A stretch of DNA of 64,000 nucleotides from an uncultured Collinsella sp. (GTDB lineage: Bacteria; Actinomycetota; Coriobacteriia; Coriobacteriales; Coriobacteriaceae), in the NCBI GenBank assembly GCA_900544645.1, contig UQWG01000002.1:1-64000 (forward strand). Direction: 5' to 3'. Made by a program: the position numbers and the translations under genes. Under the pieces are notes generated by a model, which saw only the letters and a program-made list of their open reading frames with translations, did not search any database and was not told where the DNA came from. Below, one piece after another: positions 18,477 through 27,630 of the stretch (the first letter of the stretch is position 1; every line of letters starts with the position of its first letter).

Positions 18477-19658
18477 ATGGTATTTGTAAATCGGCTGGTA
18501 CATACGCTTGTTCCCGGCAGCGAGGACGAGCCGGTCGATGCATCTTGCCGCACCAACGCGGGTTTTACCGCAAGCCTCATCTGCATTGGACTCAACATCA
18601 CCCTGTGCCTGGCCAAGGGCATCGCGGGCCTGCTCGCCGGCTCCGTCTCCCTCATCGCCGACGCTTTCAACAACCTCTCCGATGCCTCGAGCAACATCGT
18701 GAGCCTGCTCGGGTTCCGCCTTGCCAGCCGCCCGGCAGACGAAGGCCACCCCTATGGTCACGGCCGCTATGAGTACCTAGCCGGCCTGTTCGTCGCCGTC
18801 CTGGTTTGCGCCGTCGGCATCAACCTGATCCTCGAGTCGGTCACCAAGATCATCAAGCCTTCCCCCACCGCTTACACGTTCATTTCCCTTGCGGCACTGG
18901 CTACGTCCATGCTCGTAAAGCTCTGGATGGCCGCGTTCAACCGCACGCTGGGTAACCGCATCGATTCCGAAACGCTCATCGCCACGGCGCAGGACTCCAA
19001 AAACGACGTCATCACCTCGGGCTCGGTCTTGGTGGCGGCGCTTATTTCGCAGACGACCGGCTTTGACCTCGATGGCTGGGCAGGCCTGGGTGTGGGCATC
19101 TTCATCTGCATCAGCGGCATGGGCCTAGTGCGCGACGCCATCAGCCCATTGCTGGGGCAAGCGCCCGACCCCAAGCTCGTCCAGGCAATCCGCGATAAGA
19201 TCATGTCCTATCCGCAGGTCTTGGGCACACACGACCTGATGGTGCACGACTACGGCCCCGGTCGTCAGTTTGCCAGCGCCCACGTGGAGATGCCCGGCGA
19301 GGGCGACGCATTTGAGCACCACGAGATTTTGGACACCATCGAGCACGACATCAAGCGCCAAATGGGCATCGATATCACGCTGCACTGCGACCCCATCGCC
19401 ACCACCAGCGACGACCTGCGCAGCTGGGTCAAGCGCGGCGTCATGCAGATCGATCCCGCGCTCTCCATCCACGACCTGCACGAGCACGACGGGTTCGTTT
19501 CGTTTGACCTGGTGCGTCCCGACGGCTTTGACATATCCGACGAGGAGCTGCTGGAGCTCGTCACGCGCATCGTGCACGAGCGCCGACCCGATGCCTCATG
19601 CGTCGTCACGTTTGATTCGGGCTTTAGCTCGCCCGAGCGTCCGGCCGAGCAGTTGTAG
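18477..19658 (+). CDS. Cation diffusion facilitator family transporter
   Basis: 393 residues. Several membrane helices carry the family's metal-site motifs: LIADAFNNLSDASSN in TM2 (the D..xxD pair) and HPYGHGRYEYLAGL leading into TM3, then a second DxxxD-type site (IATAQDSKNDVITSG). The C-terminal cytosolic half is the metallochaperone-like dimer domain (HDLMVHDYGPGRQFASAHVE, DITLHCDPI), extended by about 70 residues. CDF proteins export Zn2+, Fe2+, Mn2+ or similar by proton exchange; the metal cannot be set from sequence. The ATG at 18477 has GAGGA eight bases upstream; upstream in-frame starts lack one. It converges on the next gene with a 12-base gap. Confidence 0.93.
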   Translation: MVFVNRLVHTLVPGSEDEPVDASCRTNAGFTASLICIGLNITLCLAKGIAGLLAGSVSLIADAFNNLSDASSNIVSLLGFRLASRPADEGHPYGHGRYEYLAGLFVAVLVCAVGINLILESVTKIIKPSPTAYTFISLAALATSMLVKLWMAAFNRTLGNRIDSETLIATAQDSKNDVITSGSVLVAALISQTTGFDLDGWAGLGVGIFICISGMGLVRDAISPLLGQAPDPKLVQAIRDKIMSYPQVLGTHDLMVHDYGPGRQFASAHVEMPGEGDAFEHHEILDTIEHDIKRQMGIDITLHCDPIATTSDDLRSWVKRGVMQIDPALSIHDLHEHDGFVSFDLVRPDGFDISDEELLELVTRIVHERRPDASCVVTFDSGFSSPERPAEQL

Positions 19659-19670
19659 CCTGCTTAACAG

Positions 19671-20660
19671 CTAGTTTCCCTGCGCGCCCGAGATGCCGTT
19701 TTGCAGTGCGTTCCAGGCATCCATCGCCATGCCGCCCAAGTTCTGCGCGGTATCGCCCAGGTTTTGCGCCGTATCGCCCAGCTCTTGCGCCTTGTCTCCC
19801 AACTCCTGCGCCTTGTTGCTCAAGTCCTCCAGCGTATTGGAGCTCGAGCTATCGGTACCGCTTTGTCCGTCGGACGAGTTGCCTGAGCTGTTCTTGTGCG
19901 TGAGCTGAATTTCGAGGTTGCCGCTGTCGTTATAGTAGGCAGAAGTAACGACCCAGTTGGCATCGACGACGGGCGTTGAGCCATCATCAGTCAGGACCAC
20001 GGCATTCGAAAGATCGGCGCCGCGCGACTTGAGGATCTTCTTGGCGTTGGACCAGTACTGCCCCGGGATATCGCTCAGATCGACGGTGCCAGACAAGGCG
20101 GACTCGGTTTGCTCGGCAGTGGTATCGGCCGTTGAACTCCCCCGCTTGTTGAGCATGCCCGACACGATGGCAAACACAACCGACAGCGCAAAGAAGATCG
20201 CCAGCACGATGAGGATCTTCTTGATCATGCTCGACGAACGCGACGGCTTCTTCTCCTCGTCCTCGCCATATTGCGGAATCGACTTGGGGTACTCGCGATA
20301 CGGCTCGCGCGACTCGTAGCGAGGCTGCGCCGTGCGAGGCAAATACGTCGTCTGCTGAGGCTGCGGAATGGGATTCTGCGGCAGGCTGTCATAGGAATTC
20401 GGCGTCGAGGCAGCATAAGAATCCTGCGGCGCGTAATCAAACGGATCCGGAGCTGCGTTGCCATAGGGGCCTTGCGAAGATGCAGCGTAAGAATCCTGCG
20501 CCGTGTCGCCATAGCCCATAACCCGGGTGGGCCCGGCAGAAGGCTGCGTCGCGGCGGGGTCGACATAACCGGGGTTGGGAACAACGCGGGTCGCATCGGC
20601 GCTATCGCCAGCCTGCGCGGAACCGTAGCCGCCCATCACGGTTGTCTTGTCCTGATCCAT
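19671..20660 (-). CDS. Membrane protein with repeated Thr motifs and C-terminal heptad repeats
   Basis: 329 residues. The N-terminal 150 residues are disordered, rich in Gln/Pro/Tyr/Ser, with three related Thr motifs (TTVMGGYG, TRVVPNPG, TRVMGYGD) and a twice-repeated QDSYAAS block. A basic patch (RSSSMIKKI) leads into one membrane helix (ILIVLAIFFALSVVFAIVSG). The outer part has a small beta-rich domain (DIPGQYWSNAKKILKSRGAD, VDANWVVTSAYY) and ends with four AQxLGD-type heptads. The Thr motifs resemble kinase or FHA-recognised sites in other actinobacteria, which is inference only. Homologous hypothetical proteins are expected in Coriobacteria; the function is unknown. Confidence 0.82.
   Translation of the reverse strand: MDQDKTTVMGGYGSAQAGDSADATRVVPNPGYVDPAATQPSAGPTRVMGYGDTAQDSYAASSQGPYGNAAPDPFDYAPQDSYAASTPNSYDSLPQNPIPQPQQTTYLPRTAQPRYESREPYREYPKSIPQYGEDEEKKPSRSSSMIKKILIVLAIFFALSVVFAIVSGMLNKRGSSTADTTAEQTESALSGTVDLSDIPGQYWSNAKKILKSRGADLSNAVVLTDDGSTPVVDANWVVTSAYYNDSGNLEIQLTHKNSSGNSSDGQSGTDSSSSNTLEDLSNKAQELGDKAQELGDTAQNLGDTAQNLGGMAMDAWNALQNGISGAQGN
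19731..19817 (-). repeat. 21-bp tandem repeat encoding AQxLGD heptads
   Basis: The codons for KAQELGD, KAQELGD, TAQNLGD and TAQNLGG lie in four imperfect 21-bp units. Such in-frame tandem units can expand or contract between strains. Confidence 0.75.
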
Positions 20661-20783
20661 GCAACGATTCCTTTCCGTCGCGCGTGAGCATCAAGTTATC
20701 CATGCATTCTACCCGCGCAAAAGCCTATGATGGGCAGAGCCCGTCGGTATCTACAAGACATGCGCGGGCCTTGGGATCAAAAA

Positions 20784-20815
20784 GCCCCGCCGGGCCTTGG
20801 TAGGCACGGCGGGGC
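20784..20815 (-). terminator. Terminator of fhs
   Basis: A GC-rich stem (GCCCCGCCG with CGGCGGGGC) and a TTTTT tract on the minus strand (20783-20779), 26 bases beyond the fhs stop. Confidence 0.88.
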
Positions 20816-20840
20816 GGGCAAGCAGCTATGAGCAGCAGGC

Positions 20841-22508
20841 TTAGAACAGGCCGGTGATGTTGCCGTCGTTGTCGACGTCGATGTTCTCGGCCGCGGGCAC
20901 CTTGGGCAGACCCGGCATAGTTAGAACGCTGCCAGTCAGTGCGACCACAAAGTGGGCACCGGCGGAAACCTTGAGCTCGCGCACGGTGATGCGGAAATTC
21001 TCGGGAGCGCCCAGGGCCTTGGCGTTGTCGCTAAAGCTGTACTGCGTCTTGGCGACGCACACCGGCAGGTTGCCAAAGCCGTTCTCACGCAGCTCGGCAA
21101 GCTGACGCTTGGCAGCCGGCGTAAAGTCGACGCCATCGGCGCGATAAACCTTGGTGGCAACGGCCTCGAGGGCATCGGCAACGTCGGCGCCGTCCTCGTA
21201 GGCAAACTTGAGCTCGCTCGGCTGCTCAATCAGACGCATGACCTCATCGGCCAGGTCGAGCGCGCCCTCGCCGCCCTTGGCCCAAACCTCGGAAAGCTTA
21301 ACGTTGACGCCAAGCTTCTGGCACTCGGACTCGATGAGCGCAAGCTCGGCCTCGGTGTCCGTCGGGAAGCGGTTGATGGCGACCACGCAGGGCAGACCAT
21401 AAACGTTCTGGATGTTGTCGACGTGGCGCAGCAGGTTGGGCATGCCAGCCTTGAGTGCCTCAAGGTTCTCCTCGTTGAGGTCGGCCTTGGCAACGCCACC
21501 GTTGTACTTCAGCGCACGAGCGGTCGCGACGACCACGACGGCGCTGGGGCGAACGCCCGTCATGCGGCACTTGATATCGAGGAACTTTTCGGCACCCAAG
21601 TCGGCACCGAAGCCAGCCTCGGTAATGGCGACATCGCCAAAGCGCATAGCCATACGCGTAGCCATGATGGAGTTGCAGCCATGGGCAATGTTGGCGAAGG
21701 GGCCGCCGTGGACAAACGCGGGCGTGCCCTCGAGCGTTTGCACCAAGTTGGGCTTGAGCGCGTCCTTAAGCAACGCGGCCATGGCACCCTGGGCCTTAAG
21801 GTCGCGGGCACGGACAGGCTCGCCGGCAAAGCTGTAGCCGACGACGATCTCACCCAAGCGTTCCTTGAGGTCGCTGATGCTCGTAGACAGGCACAGGATT
21901 GCCATGACCTCGGAGGCGACGGTGATATCAAAGCCGTCCTCACGCGGTACGCCCTGGGCCTTGCCGCCAATGCCGTCGATGACGTGGCGCAGCTGGCGGT
22001 CGTTCATGTCGACGACGCGCTTCCAGGTGATGCGCTTAACGTCAATACCGAGCTGATTGCCCTGCTGGATGTGGTTATCGAGCATGGCGGCCAGCAGGTT
22101 GTTGGCAGCACCGATGGCATGGAAGTCGCCGGTAAAGTGCAGGTTGATGTCCTCCATGGGAATGACCTGGGCCCAACCGCCACCAGCGGCACCGCCCTTG
22201 ACGCCAAAGACAGGGCCGAGCGAAGGCTCACGCAGGGCCACGGCGCTCTTGATACCGCGACGACGCAGACCATCGGCCAGACCGATGGTCGTGGTGGTCT
22301 TGCCCTCGCCCGCAGGCGTGGGGTTGATAGCGGTCACGAGGACGAGCTTAGCCTGATGGTCAGTTGGCTCGTTGAGCAGTGAATAGTCGACCTTAGCCTT
22401 GTCGAAGCCGTACGGAATAAGGTGCTTAACGTCGACGCCGGCGTTCTTGGCCACCTCGGTAATAGGCAGCGGCGTGACAGAACGTGCGATTTCGATGTCA
22501 GTAGGCAT
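20841..22508 (-). CDS. fhs: Formate-tetrahydrofolate ligase
   Basis: 555 residues, the standard length. It joins formate to THF using ATP to give 10-formyl-THF. The P-loop [18 protein letters not shown] is at about residues 64-82, followed by [20 protein letters not shown], the [20 protein letters not shown] region and a C-terminal [18 protein letters not shown]. The ATG at 22508 has AAAGGA six bases upstream, and the longer frame upstream is not supported. It lies in the same orientation as ruvCAB with a 145-base gap. With FolD and FchA in this window it forms the folate branch that assimilates or releases formate. Confidence 0.97.
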   Translation of the reverse strand: MPTDIEIARSVTPLPITEVAKNAGVDVKHLIPYGFDKAKVDYSLLNEPTDHQAKLVLVTAINPTPAGEGKTTTTIGLADGLRRRGIKSAVALREPSLGPVFGVKGGAAGGGWAQVIPMEDINLHFTGDFHAIGAANNLLAAMLDNHIQQGNQLGIDVKRITWKRVVDMNDRQLRHVIDGIGGKAQGVPREDGFDITVASEVMAILCLSTSISDLKERLGEIVVGYSFAGEPVRARDLKAQGAMAALLKDALKPNLVQTLEGTPAFVHGGPFANIAHGCNSIMATRMAMRFGDVAITEAGFGADLGAEKFLDIKCRMTGVRPSAVVVVATARALKYNGGVAKADLNEENLEALKAGMPNLLRHVDNIQNVYGLPCVVAINRFPTDTEAELALIESECQKLGVNVKLSEVWAKGGEGALDLADEVMRLIEQPSELKFAYEDGADVADALEAVATKVYRADGVDFTPAAKRQLAELRENGFGNLPVCVAKTQYSFSDNAKALGAPENFRITVRELKVSAGAHFVVALTGSVLTMPGLPKVPAAENIDVDNDGNITGLF

Positions 22509-22653
22509 GGGCGGTCCTTTCGTTACCGAATGAGAAAAAGACCAATTCAGCATAGCACGGGCGCGCAATAGTAAAAACGCCCATAACCGATGAACGGCGA
22601 TATGTTTACCCGATGCCCAGCGATAGCCCAACAGCCCGCCAAAACAAAGCGCC

Positions 22654-23721
22654 CTAAACGGTAGGTTCAATCCCCAGGTGCTCAAAGGTGCGAAGGGTTG
22701 CCTGACGGCCCTGCGGCGTACGAATCATCAACCCGCACTGCAGCAAATAGGGCTCATAGACATCCTCGAGCGTGCCCGGGTCCTCGCCCACCGCGCTGGC
22801 AAGGGTCGTAAGTCCCACGGCACGACCGGAGAACGTCTTGGCGAGCGTCTCCAAAATGCGAATATCCATCCAGTCCAGACCGAGCTCGTCGATCTCGAAG
22901 AACTCGAGCGCCTGGCGGCAGATATCGAGCTCGATGGGGCCGTTGCCGCGCACCTGTGCGTAATCGCGCACGCGCTTAAGAAGGCGGTTGGCAAGACGTG
23001 GCGTGCCGCGCGAACGCGAGCCGATCTCGAGTGCGCTGGAATGGTCGATCGTCACGCCCAGGATAGTCGCCGAGCGCGTCACAATCTGCGCGAGCTCCTC
23101 GACCGTGTAGTAATCCAGGCGATATGAAATGCCAAAGCGGTCGCGCAACGGGCCGGTCAACATGCCTGAGCGGGTCGTTGCCGCTACCAGCGTAAACTTG
23201 GGAATATCCAGGCGAATCGAGCGCGCCGCCGGACCCTTGCCAATCACGATATCGAGGGCAAAGTCCTCCATCGCGGGGTACAGGACCTCCTCGACCGAAC
23301 GGTTGAGGCGGTGGATCTCGTCGATAAACAGCACATCACCCGGCTGCAAGTTAGTAAGGATGGCCGCTAGGTCGCCCGTGCGCGCGATGGCAGGGCCACT
23401 CGTGGTCTTGATCTGAGCGCCTAGCTCGTTAGCGATAACGGTGGCCAGCGTGGTCTTGCCCAGGCCCGGAGGACCCGAGAAGATCACGTGGTCGAGCGTC
23501 TCGCCACGGCTCTGCGCCGCTTCAATCAACACGCGCAGGCTTTGCTTGATGTGCTCCTGGCCACAGTAATCGTCCAGGCGCTGGGGGCGCAAAGTGCGAT
23601 CGACATCGAGGTCCTCGGCCGTCAGCTCCGAGCCCACCATGCGCTCGCCGTGCGCCATGGATGCCGCCGGCGAGTTACCGGGCGTCGCCCACAGGTCCTG
23701 AGAGTCATCGGCTTCCCACAT
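22654..23721 (-). CDS. ruvB: Holliday junction branch-migration helicase RuvB
   Basis: 355 residues. AAA+ ATPase with Walker [10 protein letters not shown], Walker [11 protein letters not shown], sensor [18 protein letters not shown] and the C-terminal winged helix ([37 protein letters not shown]). It drives branch migration with RuvA. The start ATG at 23721 overlaps the ruvA stop by one base (TGATG), showing translational coupling in ruvCAB. Confidence 0.97.
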   Translation of the reverse strand: MWEADDSQDLWATPGNSPAASMAHGERMVGSELTAEDLDVDRTLRPQRLDDYCGQEHIKQSLRVLIEAAQSRGETLDHVIFSGPPGLGKTTLATVIANELGAQIKTTSGPAIARTGDLAAILTNLQPGDVLFIDEIHRLNRSVEEVLYPAMEDFALDIVIGKGPAARSIRLDIPKFTLVAATTRSGMLTGPLRDRFGISYRLDYYTVEELAQIVTRSATILGVTIDHSSALEIGSRSRGTPRLANRLLKRVRDYAQVRGNGPIELDICRQALEFFEIDELGLDWMDIRILETLAKTFSGRAVGLTTLASAVGEDPGTLEDVYEPYLLQCGLMIRTPQGRQATLRTFEHLGIEPTV

Positions 23722-24341
23722 CACGCATCCATTCCGAGTCGCTTAAGCGCCGCGCCGAGCAGATCCTCGACACGCATATCCTGCCCATCATACCCGCTCA
23801 GAGCGACATCGGTCTCCTGCGGGCTAAAGCCCATGGAAAGGAGTGCCGCACGGGCATCGTCGATGGCCGAGGGAGCGGCAGCGGGCACGGGCATCGCAAC
23901 CTGTCCGGGAATCACGTCGACTGGCACAAAGCCTTTGTCCTTGGCAAAGGTGCTCTTGAGCTCCAGGATCAGACGCTGAGCTGTCTTTTTGCCCACACCG
24001 GGCACCTTGGCCATGCCCTTGTCGTCCTCGGCCATCACCAGCGAATACAGCTGCCCCACGGTATAGGTAGAAAGCACGGCGAGCGCCAAGCGCGGACCAA
24101 CACCCGAGACGGACACGAGCCGGTCGAACATCGTGCGCTCATCCTTTGAGGAAAAACCGAAAAGTGTCATGGCGTCCTCGCGCACCTGCATACGCGTGTA
24201 GAGGCGGACCTCGCCGCCGGGCGTCGGCAACGTGGCCGCAGTGCTGCCCGAAATGCCGAGCTCAAAGCCAACGCCCGACACATCGACGACGGCAGAGCTC
24301 ATCGTGGCCTCGACAAGCGTTCCATGGAGCTGGGAAATCAT
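23721..24341 (-). CDS. ruvA: Holliday junction DNA-binding protein RuvA
   Basis: 206 residues, starting [12 protein letters not shown]. The OB-fold N-terminal domain is followed by two helix-hairpin-helix elements ([17 protein letters not shown] and [16 protein letters not shown]) and the C-terminal RuvB-binding domain ([20 protein letters not shown]). The ATG at 24341 overlaps the ruvC stop by one base; the stop overlaps the ruvB start by one base. Confidence 0.97.
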   Translation of the reverse strand: MISQLHGTLVEATMSSAVVDVSGVGFELGISGSTAATLPTPGGEVRLYTRMQVREDAMTLFGFSSKDERTMFDRLVSVSGVGPRLALAVLSTYTVGQLYSLVMAEDDKGMAKVPGVGKKTAQRLILELKSTFAKDKGFVPVDVIPGQVAMPVPAAAPSAIDDARAALLSMGFSPQETDVALSGYDGQDMRVEDLLGAALKRLGMDA

Positions 24342-24862
24342 CAGTATCCGGTTCCTCTCTGTTGATAGAACTCGCCACCGGTGAGGGCGCGGGTGCGGCT
24401 GAGGTTTACGTGGCAGATGGCACAGGCCAGGGCATCGGCGGCATGGTCGGGATGCGGGTCGTGGTCGAGCTGCGTGAGCGTGCGTACCATGTAGGCGACC
24501 TGCCGCTTGTCCGCGGCGCCGGTGCCCACCACGGCCTGTTTGATCTGCATGGGCGTGTACTCGCCAATCTCGAGCGCGCACTCCGAAAGCGCCACAAGCG
24601 CAGCACCTCGGGCATGCGCCGTGGGAATGGCCGAACGAACGTTGGCACCAAAGTAGATGCTCTCGACAGCAGCCGTGTCGGGTCGATAACGCTCAACGAC
24701 ATCCTTGAGGTCGCGGGCGATATGCGACAGGCGCACCGCGAGCGGACTTCCGGCACTGGTCTCGATGCAGCCATAGGCACGGCAGCGAACCTCGCCACGC
24801 CGCTCCTCGATAATCCCCCAACCCGTATGAGCCAAACCGGGGTCAATGCCCAAGATAACCAA
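24341..24862 (-). CDS. ruvC: Crossover junction endodeoxyribonuclease RuvC
   Basis: 173 residues. The RNase H-like fold is shown by the first acidic strand ILGIDPGLAHTGWG, the AAVESIYFG glutamate, and the C-terminal DHAADALACAICH acidic pair. It resolves Holliday junctions. The likely start is TTG at 24862 because GGGGAGG lies five bases upstream and the protein then begins just before the first catalytic strand; no ATG is placed suitably. It heads the ruvCAB operon. Confidence 0.95.
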   Translation of the reverse strand: MVILGIDPGLAHTGWGIIEERRGEVRCRAYGCIETSAGSPLAVRLSHIARDLKDVVERYRPDTAAVESIYFGANVRSAIPTAHARGAALVALSECALEIGEYTPMQIKQAVVGTGAADKRQVAYMVRTLTQLDHDPHPDHAADALACAICHVNLSRTRALTGGEFYQQRGTGY

Positions 24863-24999
24863 GCCGACCTCCCCTCGCCACAAGCACAGCGCAAGACAAG
24901 GCCCCGCGCATCATTCACGAACGTCTGTTCTATAATAACACAATGGGGCCAAGATGCTTAGTTGAAGTATCGGGGTTGAGAGCGAATCCTATCCCATAA

Positions 25000-26985
25000 T
25001 TAGTTCTGCGAGAAAAAGGGGAACTGCCTCGGATCCACTGGCGGGTGCGACATCGGTCCGCTCTGGGGCCCACCCTGCGAGCCGCCCTGACCGCCCATCA
25101 TCTTATCGATGGCGTCCTGAACTTCGCCCTCGAACTTTTTCATTCCCTCGTGCAAACGACGCTGACCGTCCTCAGAGCGCAGCTCCTCCATTTGCTCGGG
25201 CGAAATACCCAACAGGTCACCCAGTATGCCCATCATCTCGTTTCGCACGCGCTCGCTCGTATCCTCGTCGGCAAAGCGGCGCACCTCGGCGCGCGCCAGC
25301 GAATCGACCGTCATGCGCTCCTTGCCGCTGAGTCCCAGATCGGACCACGCAAGCATGTAGGGCCAGGAGCGCTCAACAAACGAACGTGCCGAGACGATCG
25401 GAGCCGTCGGCAGCATGCGGCGAGCAGCCTCACCCTGTCGAACGAGCATCAGCAGCAGCGAGCAAGCCTCAGGCTTGCCGGCGGCCATTGGGATGTCGTC
25501 GAAAGATCGATTGCGGTCCACGTGCGCCTCGAGCGCGCCATCGACCTCGCCCGGCTCAAGTCCGCCGAGCAGCTGCGCCGCACGATCGAGCATGTCGACC
25601 GGGCCGTCGAGCGTCGAGAGCGCCCGCGCCAGCACGCGCTCCATGCAATCCTCCACCGCGTTGAGCGTCACGAGCTCCTGCGGCACCACGGCGGACGTGC
25701 GGTTACGCACACGCGCCACAAACTCGAGCGTCGACAGGTATACGTCACCAAAGGGCGCATAATCGCCCTGGTAGCCACCGCAAAGCGCGGGCGCCGCCAG
25801 CGCGTACTCAGTTTTGGACAGTGGGCTCAACGCCATCGCACCCAGCTCGAGCGCCGTATCCTCCAGCATGAGGCCCAGCGTACGCGAGCGCAGGCGCTCG
25901 GCGTCGCCCGCCGACACATCGCGGTCGAGCACACGCGCCGCATCCGGTGCATCGCGCTCGACGGTGCGAATGTGCAGACGCTCGGCGATGGCGCGGACGG
26001 CGGCACAGCGGGCAGCCTCGGCCTCTTCCTGCGCCGGCGTAAAGATACGGTTGCGCCCCAGCACCAGGCCAATCACATTGCGCGGGCCCAGAGCGTCGAC
26101 GGCCAGCGCCGCCAGCAGGGACGACGGCAAGTCACCCTCGAGTGCCACCACAGCACGCGACGCACCGTGGGCTCGGGCGTTGTCGCGCACGGCGAGCACC
26201 AGCGCCTGCCACAGCCACTCCTCGGAACGGAACTCGGGCAGTTCGTGATCCTCCAGGGCATCGAGCATCACGCCGCGCTGAATCTCCTGAACCAGCAGGC
26301 TCTCCTCAAAGCACGGCGCCTGGGCCACCACGCGACCGCAGTCGTCGAGCACAAACGAACCGCCGGTATACACCGACTCGTCATAGGCACCGACCGGCGC
26401 CATGCAGGCAAACCACACGCTGCGCTTGGATGCGATCTTGCGGTAGGCGCCGCTGCGAACGGCAGCAATGGCGGCAGTCTCGCAGTCGGTCATGTCAAAC
26501 GCGTTGAATTGGAAATACGCAATGAGGTCAACACCGGTCGGCAGCATCTCGAGTTCGCGGTCCAAGTCAAAAATCACGGCGATGCGCACGCCGTCCACGT
26601 CGAACACCGGCGGCGCCCAACGTGTGTCGTTGTTCTCGCCACGCTGCAGGGCAATGCTCGAACGCGCCGGCACCACATGACCGTCCTTGAGCATCATGTA
26701 GTCGAGCAGCGGCTGGCCCTCAAACGAAACCGCCGCGGGCACGATGCAGATCATGTCAAGCTCCTGGATACGCTCGGCGACACCAGTCAAACCGGCAAGC
26801 ACGTCGTGCTCAAAGTCGGCAGCGCCCACCAGGCCAGCGGGCATGGCGCCCATAAAGAGCGGAGCCGGAACGCACAGCACGCGCGCCCCGCGCTCGTGGG
26901 CCAGACGAGCCTGGTCCTCGATGCGGCCGCAAATGCCCTCAATATCACCCAGGCGCATATCGATCTGTGCAAGCGCGAGCTTCAT
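25000..26985 (-). CDS. NAD-synthetase-like protein with both active sites degraded
   Basis: 661 residues with the two-domain layout of glutamine-dependent NadE: a nitrilase-type domain (1-250) and an ATP-pyrophosphatase-type domain (270-480). Fold landmarks remain (LALAQIDMRLGDI, YTGGSFVLDD, CFEESLL, LAALAVDALG, CGGYQGDYAPFGDVY). Catalytic positions do not: the nitrilase Glu site reads VPAPLF instead of PE, the Cys site reads IAVIFDLDR instead of xICEDxW, and the PP-loop SGGxDS reads EGDLPS (283-288). The Lys site is also unclear. A C-terminal extension of about 180 residues ends in a Gly/Gln/Pro-rich tail. It is probably not a working NAD synthetase and may be regulatory or structural. The ATG at 26985 has AAGGG upstream. 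Confidence 0.85.
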   Translation of the reverse strand: MKLALAQIDMRLGDIEGICGRIEDQARLAHERGARVLCVPAPLFMGAMPAGLVGAADFEHDVLAGLTGVAERIQELDMICIVPAAVSFEGQPLLDYMMLKDGHVVPARSSIALQRGENNDTRWAPPVFDVDGVRIAVIFDLDRELEMLPTGVDLIAYFQFNAFDMTDCETAAIAAVRSGAYRKIASKRSVWFACMAPVGAYDESVYTGGSFVLDDCGRVVAQAPCFEESLLVQEIQRGVMLDALEDHELPEFRSEEWLWQALVLAVRDNARAHGASRAVVALEGDLPSSLLAALAVDALGPRNVIGLVLGRNRIFTPAQEEAEAARCAAVRAIAERLHIRTVERDAPDAARVLDRDVSAGDAERLRSRTLGLMLEDTALELGAMALSPLSKTEYALAAPALCGGYQGDYAPFGDVYLSTLEFVARVRNRTSAVVPQELVTLNAVEDCMERVLARALSTLDGPVDMLDRAAQLLGGLEPGEVDGALEAHVDRNRSFDDIPMAAGKPEACSLLLMLVRQGEAARRMLPTAPIVSARSFVERSWPYMLAWSDLGLSGKERMTVDSLARAEVRRFADEDTSERVRNEMMGILGDLLGISPEQMEELRSEDGQRRLHEGMKKFEGEVQDAIDKMMGGQGGSQGGPQSGPMSHPPVDPRQFPFFSQN

Positions 26986-27027
26986 GCCCCAGCCCTTTCC
27001 GTCGTAAACCATCGAAATCGTAGTAAA

Positions 27028-27057
27028 AGCGCCGGCCGCATAATGCAGCCGGCGCTT
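27028..27057 (-). terminator. Terminator of the superoxide reductase gene
   Basis: A 10-bp stem (AAGCGCCGGC with GCCGGCGCTT, 27028-27037 and 27048-27057) and a minus-strand TTTT tract (27028-27025), between the SOR stop and the NadE-like start. Confidence 0.85.
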
Positions 27058-27102
27058 GCATGTGCATATGCTAGCTATGATACCCCGAGCGGGGGCGCGC
27101 TC

Positions 27103-27465
27103 CTAGAATGTCGCGGACCACAGCCCGTGCAGGTTGCAGTAGGCATAGACGGTACCGGTCTTGGAGCCGCCCGCGAAAAACGTCGCGGGTTTCATGCCGG
27201 GCTCAAGGTAATGAACCTCTAAGCGGCCCTCGGCCTCAAGCGCAATCCACTCAATGTAGTGTTCGGGCAGGCTGGGGTGCTCGACCGAGCCAACGCGTGC
27301 ACGAATCACGTGACCGTCGCGCTCGGTCTCGACAACAGGCACGTGCTTCTCGTGCGCCGCGTCCTCAGTGTTTGCGGTCAGTTCCGTGCAACCGGCAGGG
27401 GTCGCAACGTCGTCGCCAAGGGCAGCGATGAGCTTACCGTCGGGGTCCTTAAAGAATTTCGCCAT
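27103..27465 (-). CDS. Superoxide reductase (desulfoferrodoxin family, neelaredoxin type)
   Basis: 120 residues, a single Fe(His)4Cys domain without the N-terminal desulforedoxin Cys4 centre. Ligand segments are HEKHVPVVE (His and the Glu/Lys of the catalytic loop), VEHPSLPEHYIEWIAL (two His) and the terminal YCNLHGLW (Cys and His). The enzyme reduces superoxide to peroxide without releasing O2, a usual oxygen defence of anaerobes. AAGGAG is eight bases before the ATG. It is a single-gene unit with its own terminator. Confidence 0.95.
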   Translation of the reverse strand: MAKFFKDPDGKLIAALGDDVATPAGCTELTANTEDAAHEKHVPVVETERDGHVIRARVGSVEHPSLPEHYIEWIALEAEGRLEVHYLEPGMKPATFFAGGSKTGTVYAYCNLHGLWSATF

Positions 27466-27630
27466 GATGTTCTCCTTTGCTGATGTGCCAATGTTCTTGA
27501 TGGTTCTTATGCCCAAAGGCAGACAAACCATCCACGGCATTGCAAATGAACACATAACGGATCAGGCAAGCGGTCGGGCCAAAATGCGTCGACCGTCCTG
27601 CCCGCTCCAGCAGTCCCACCCCGCGCGCGG

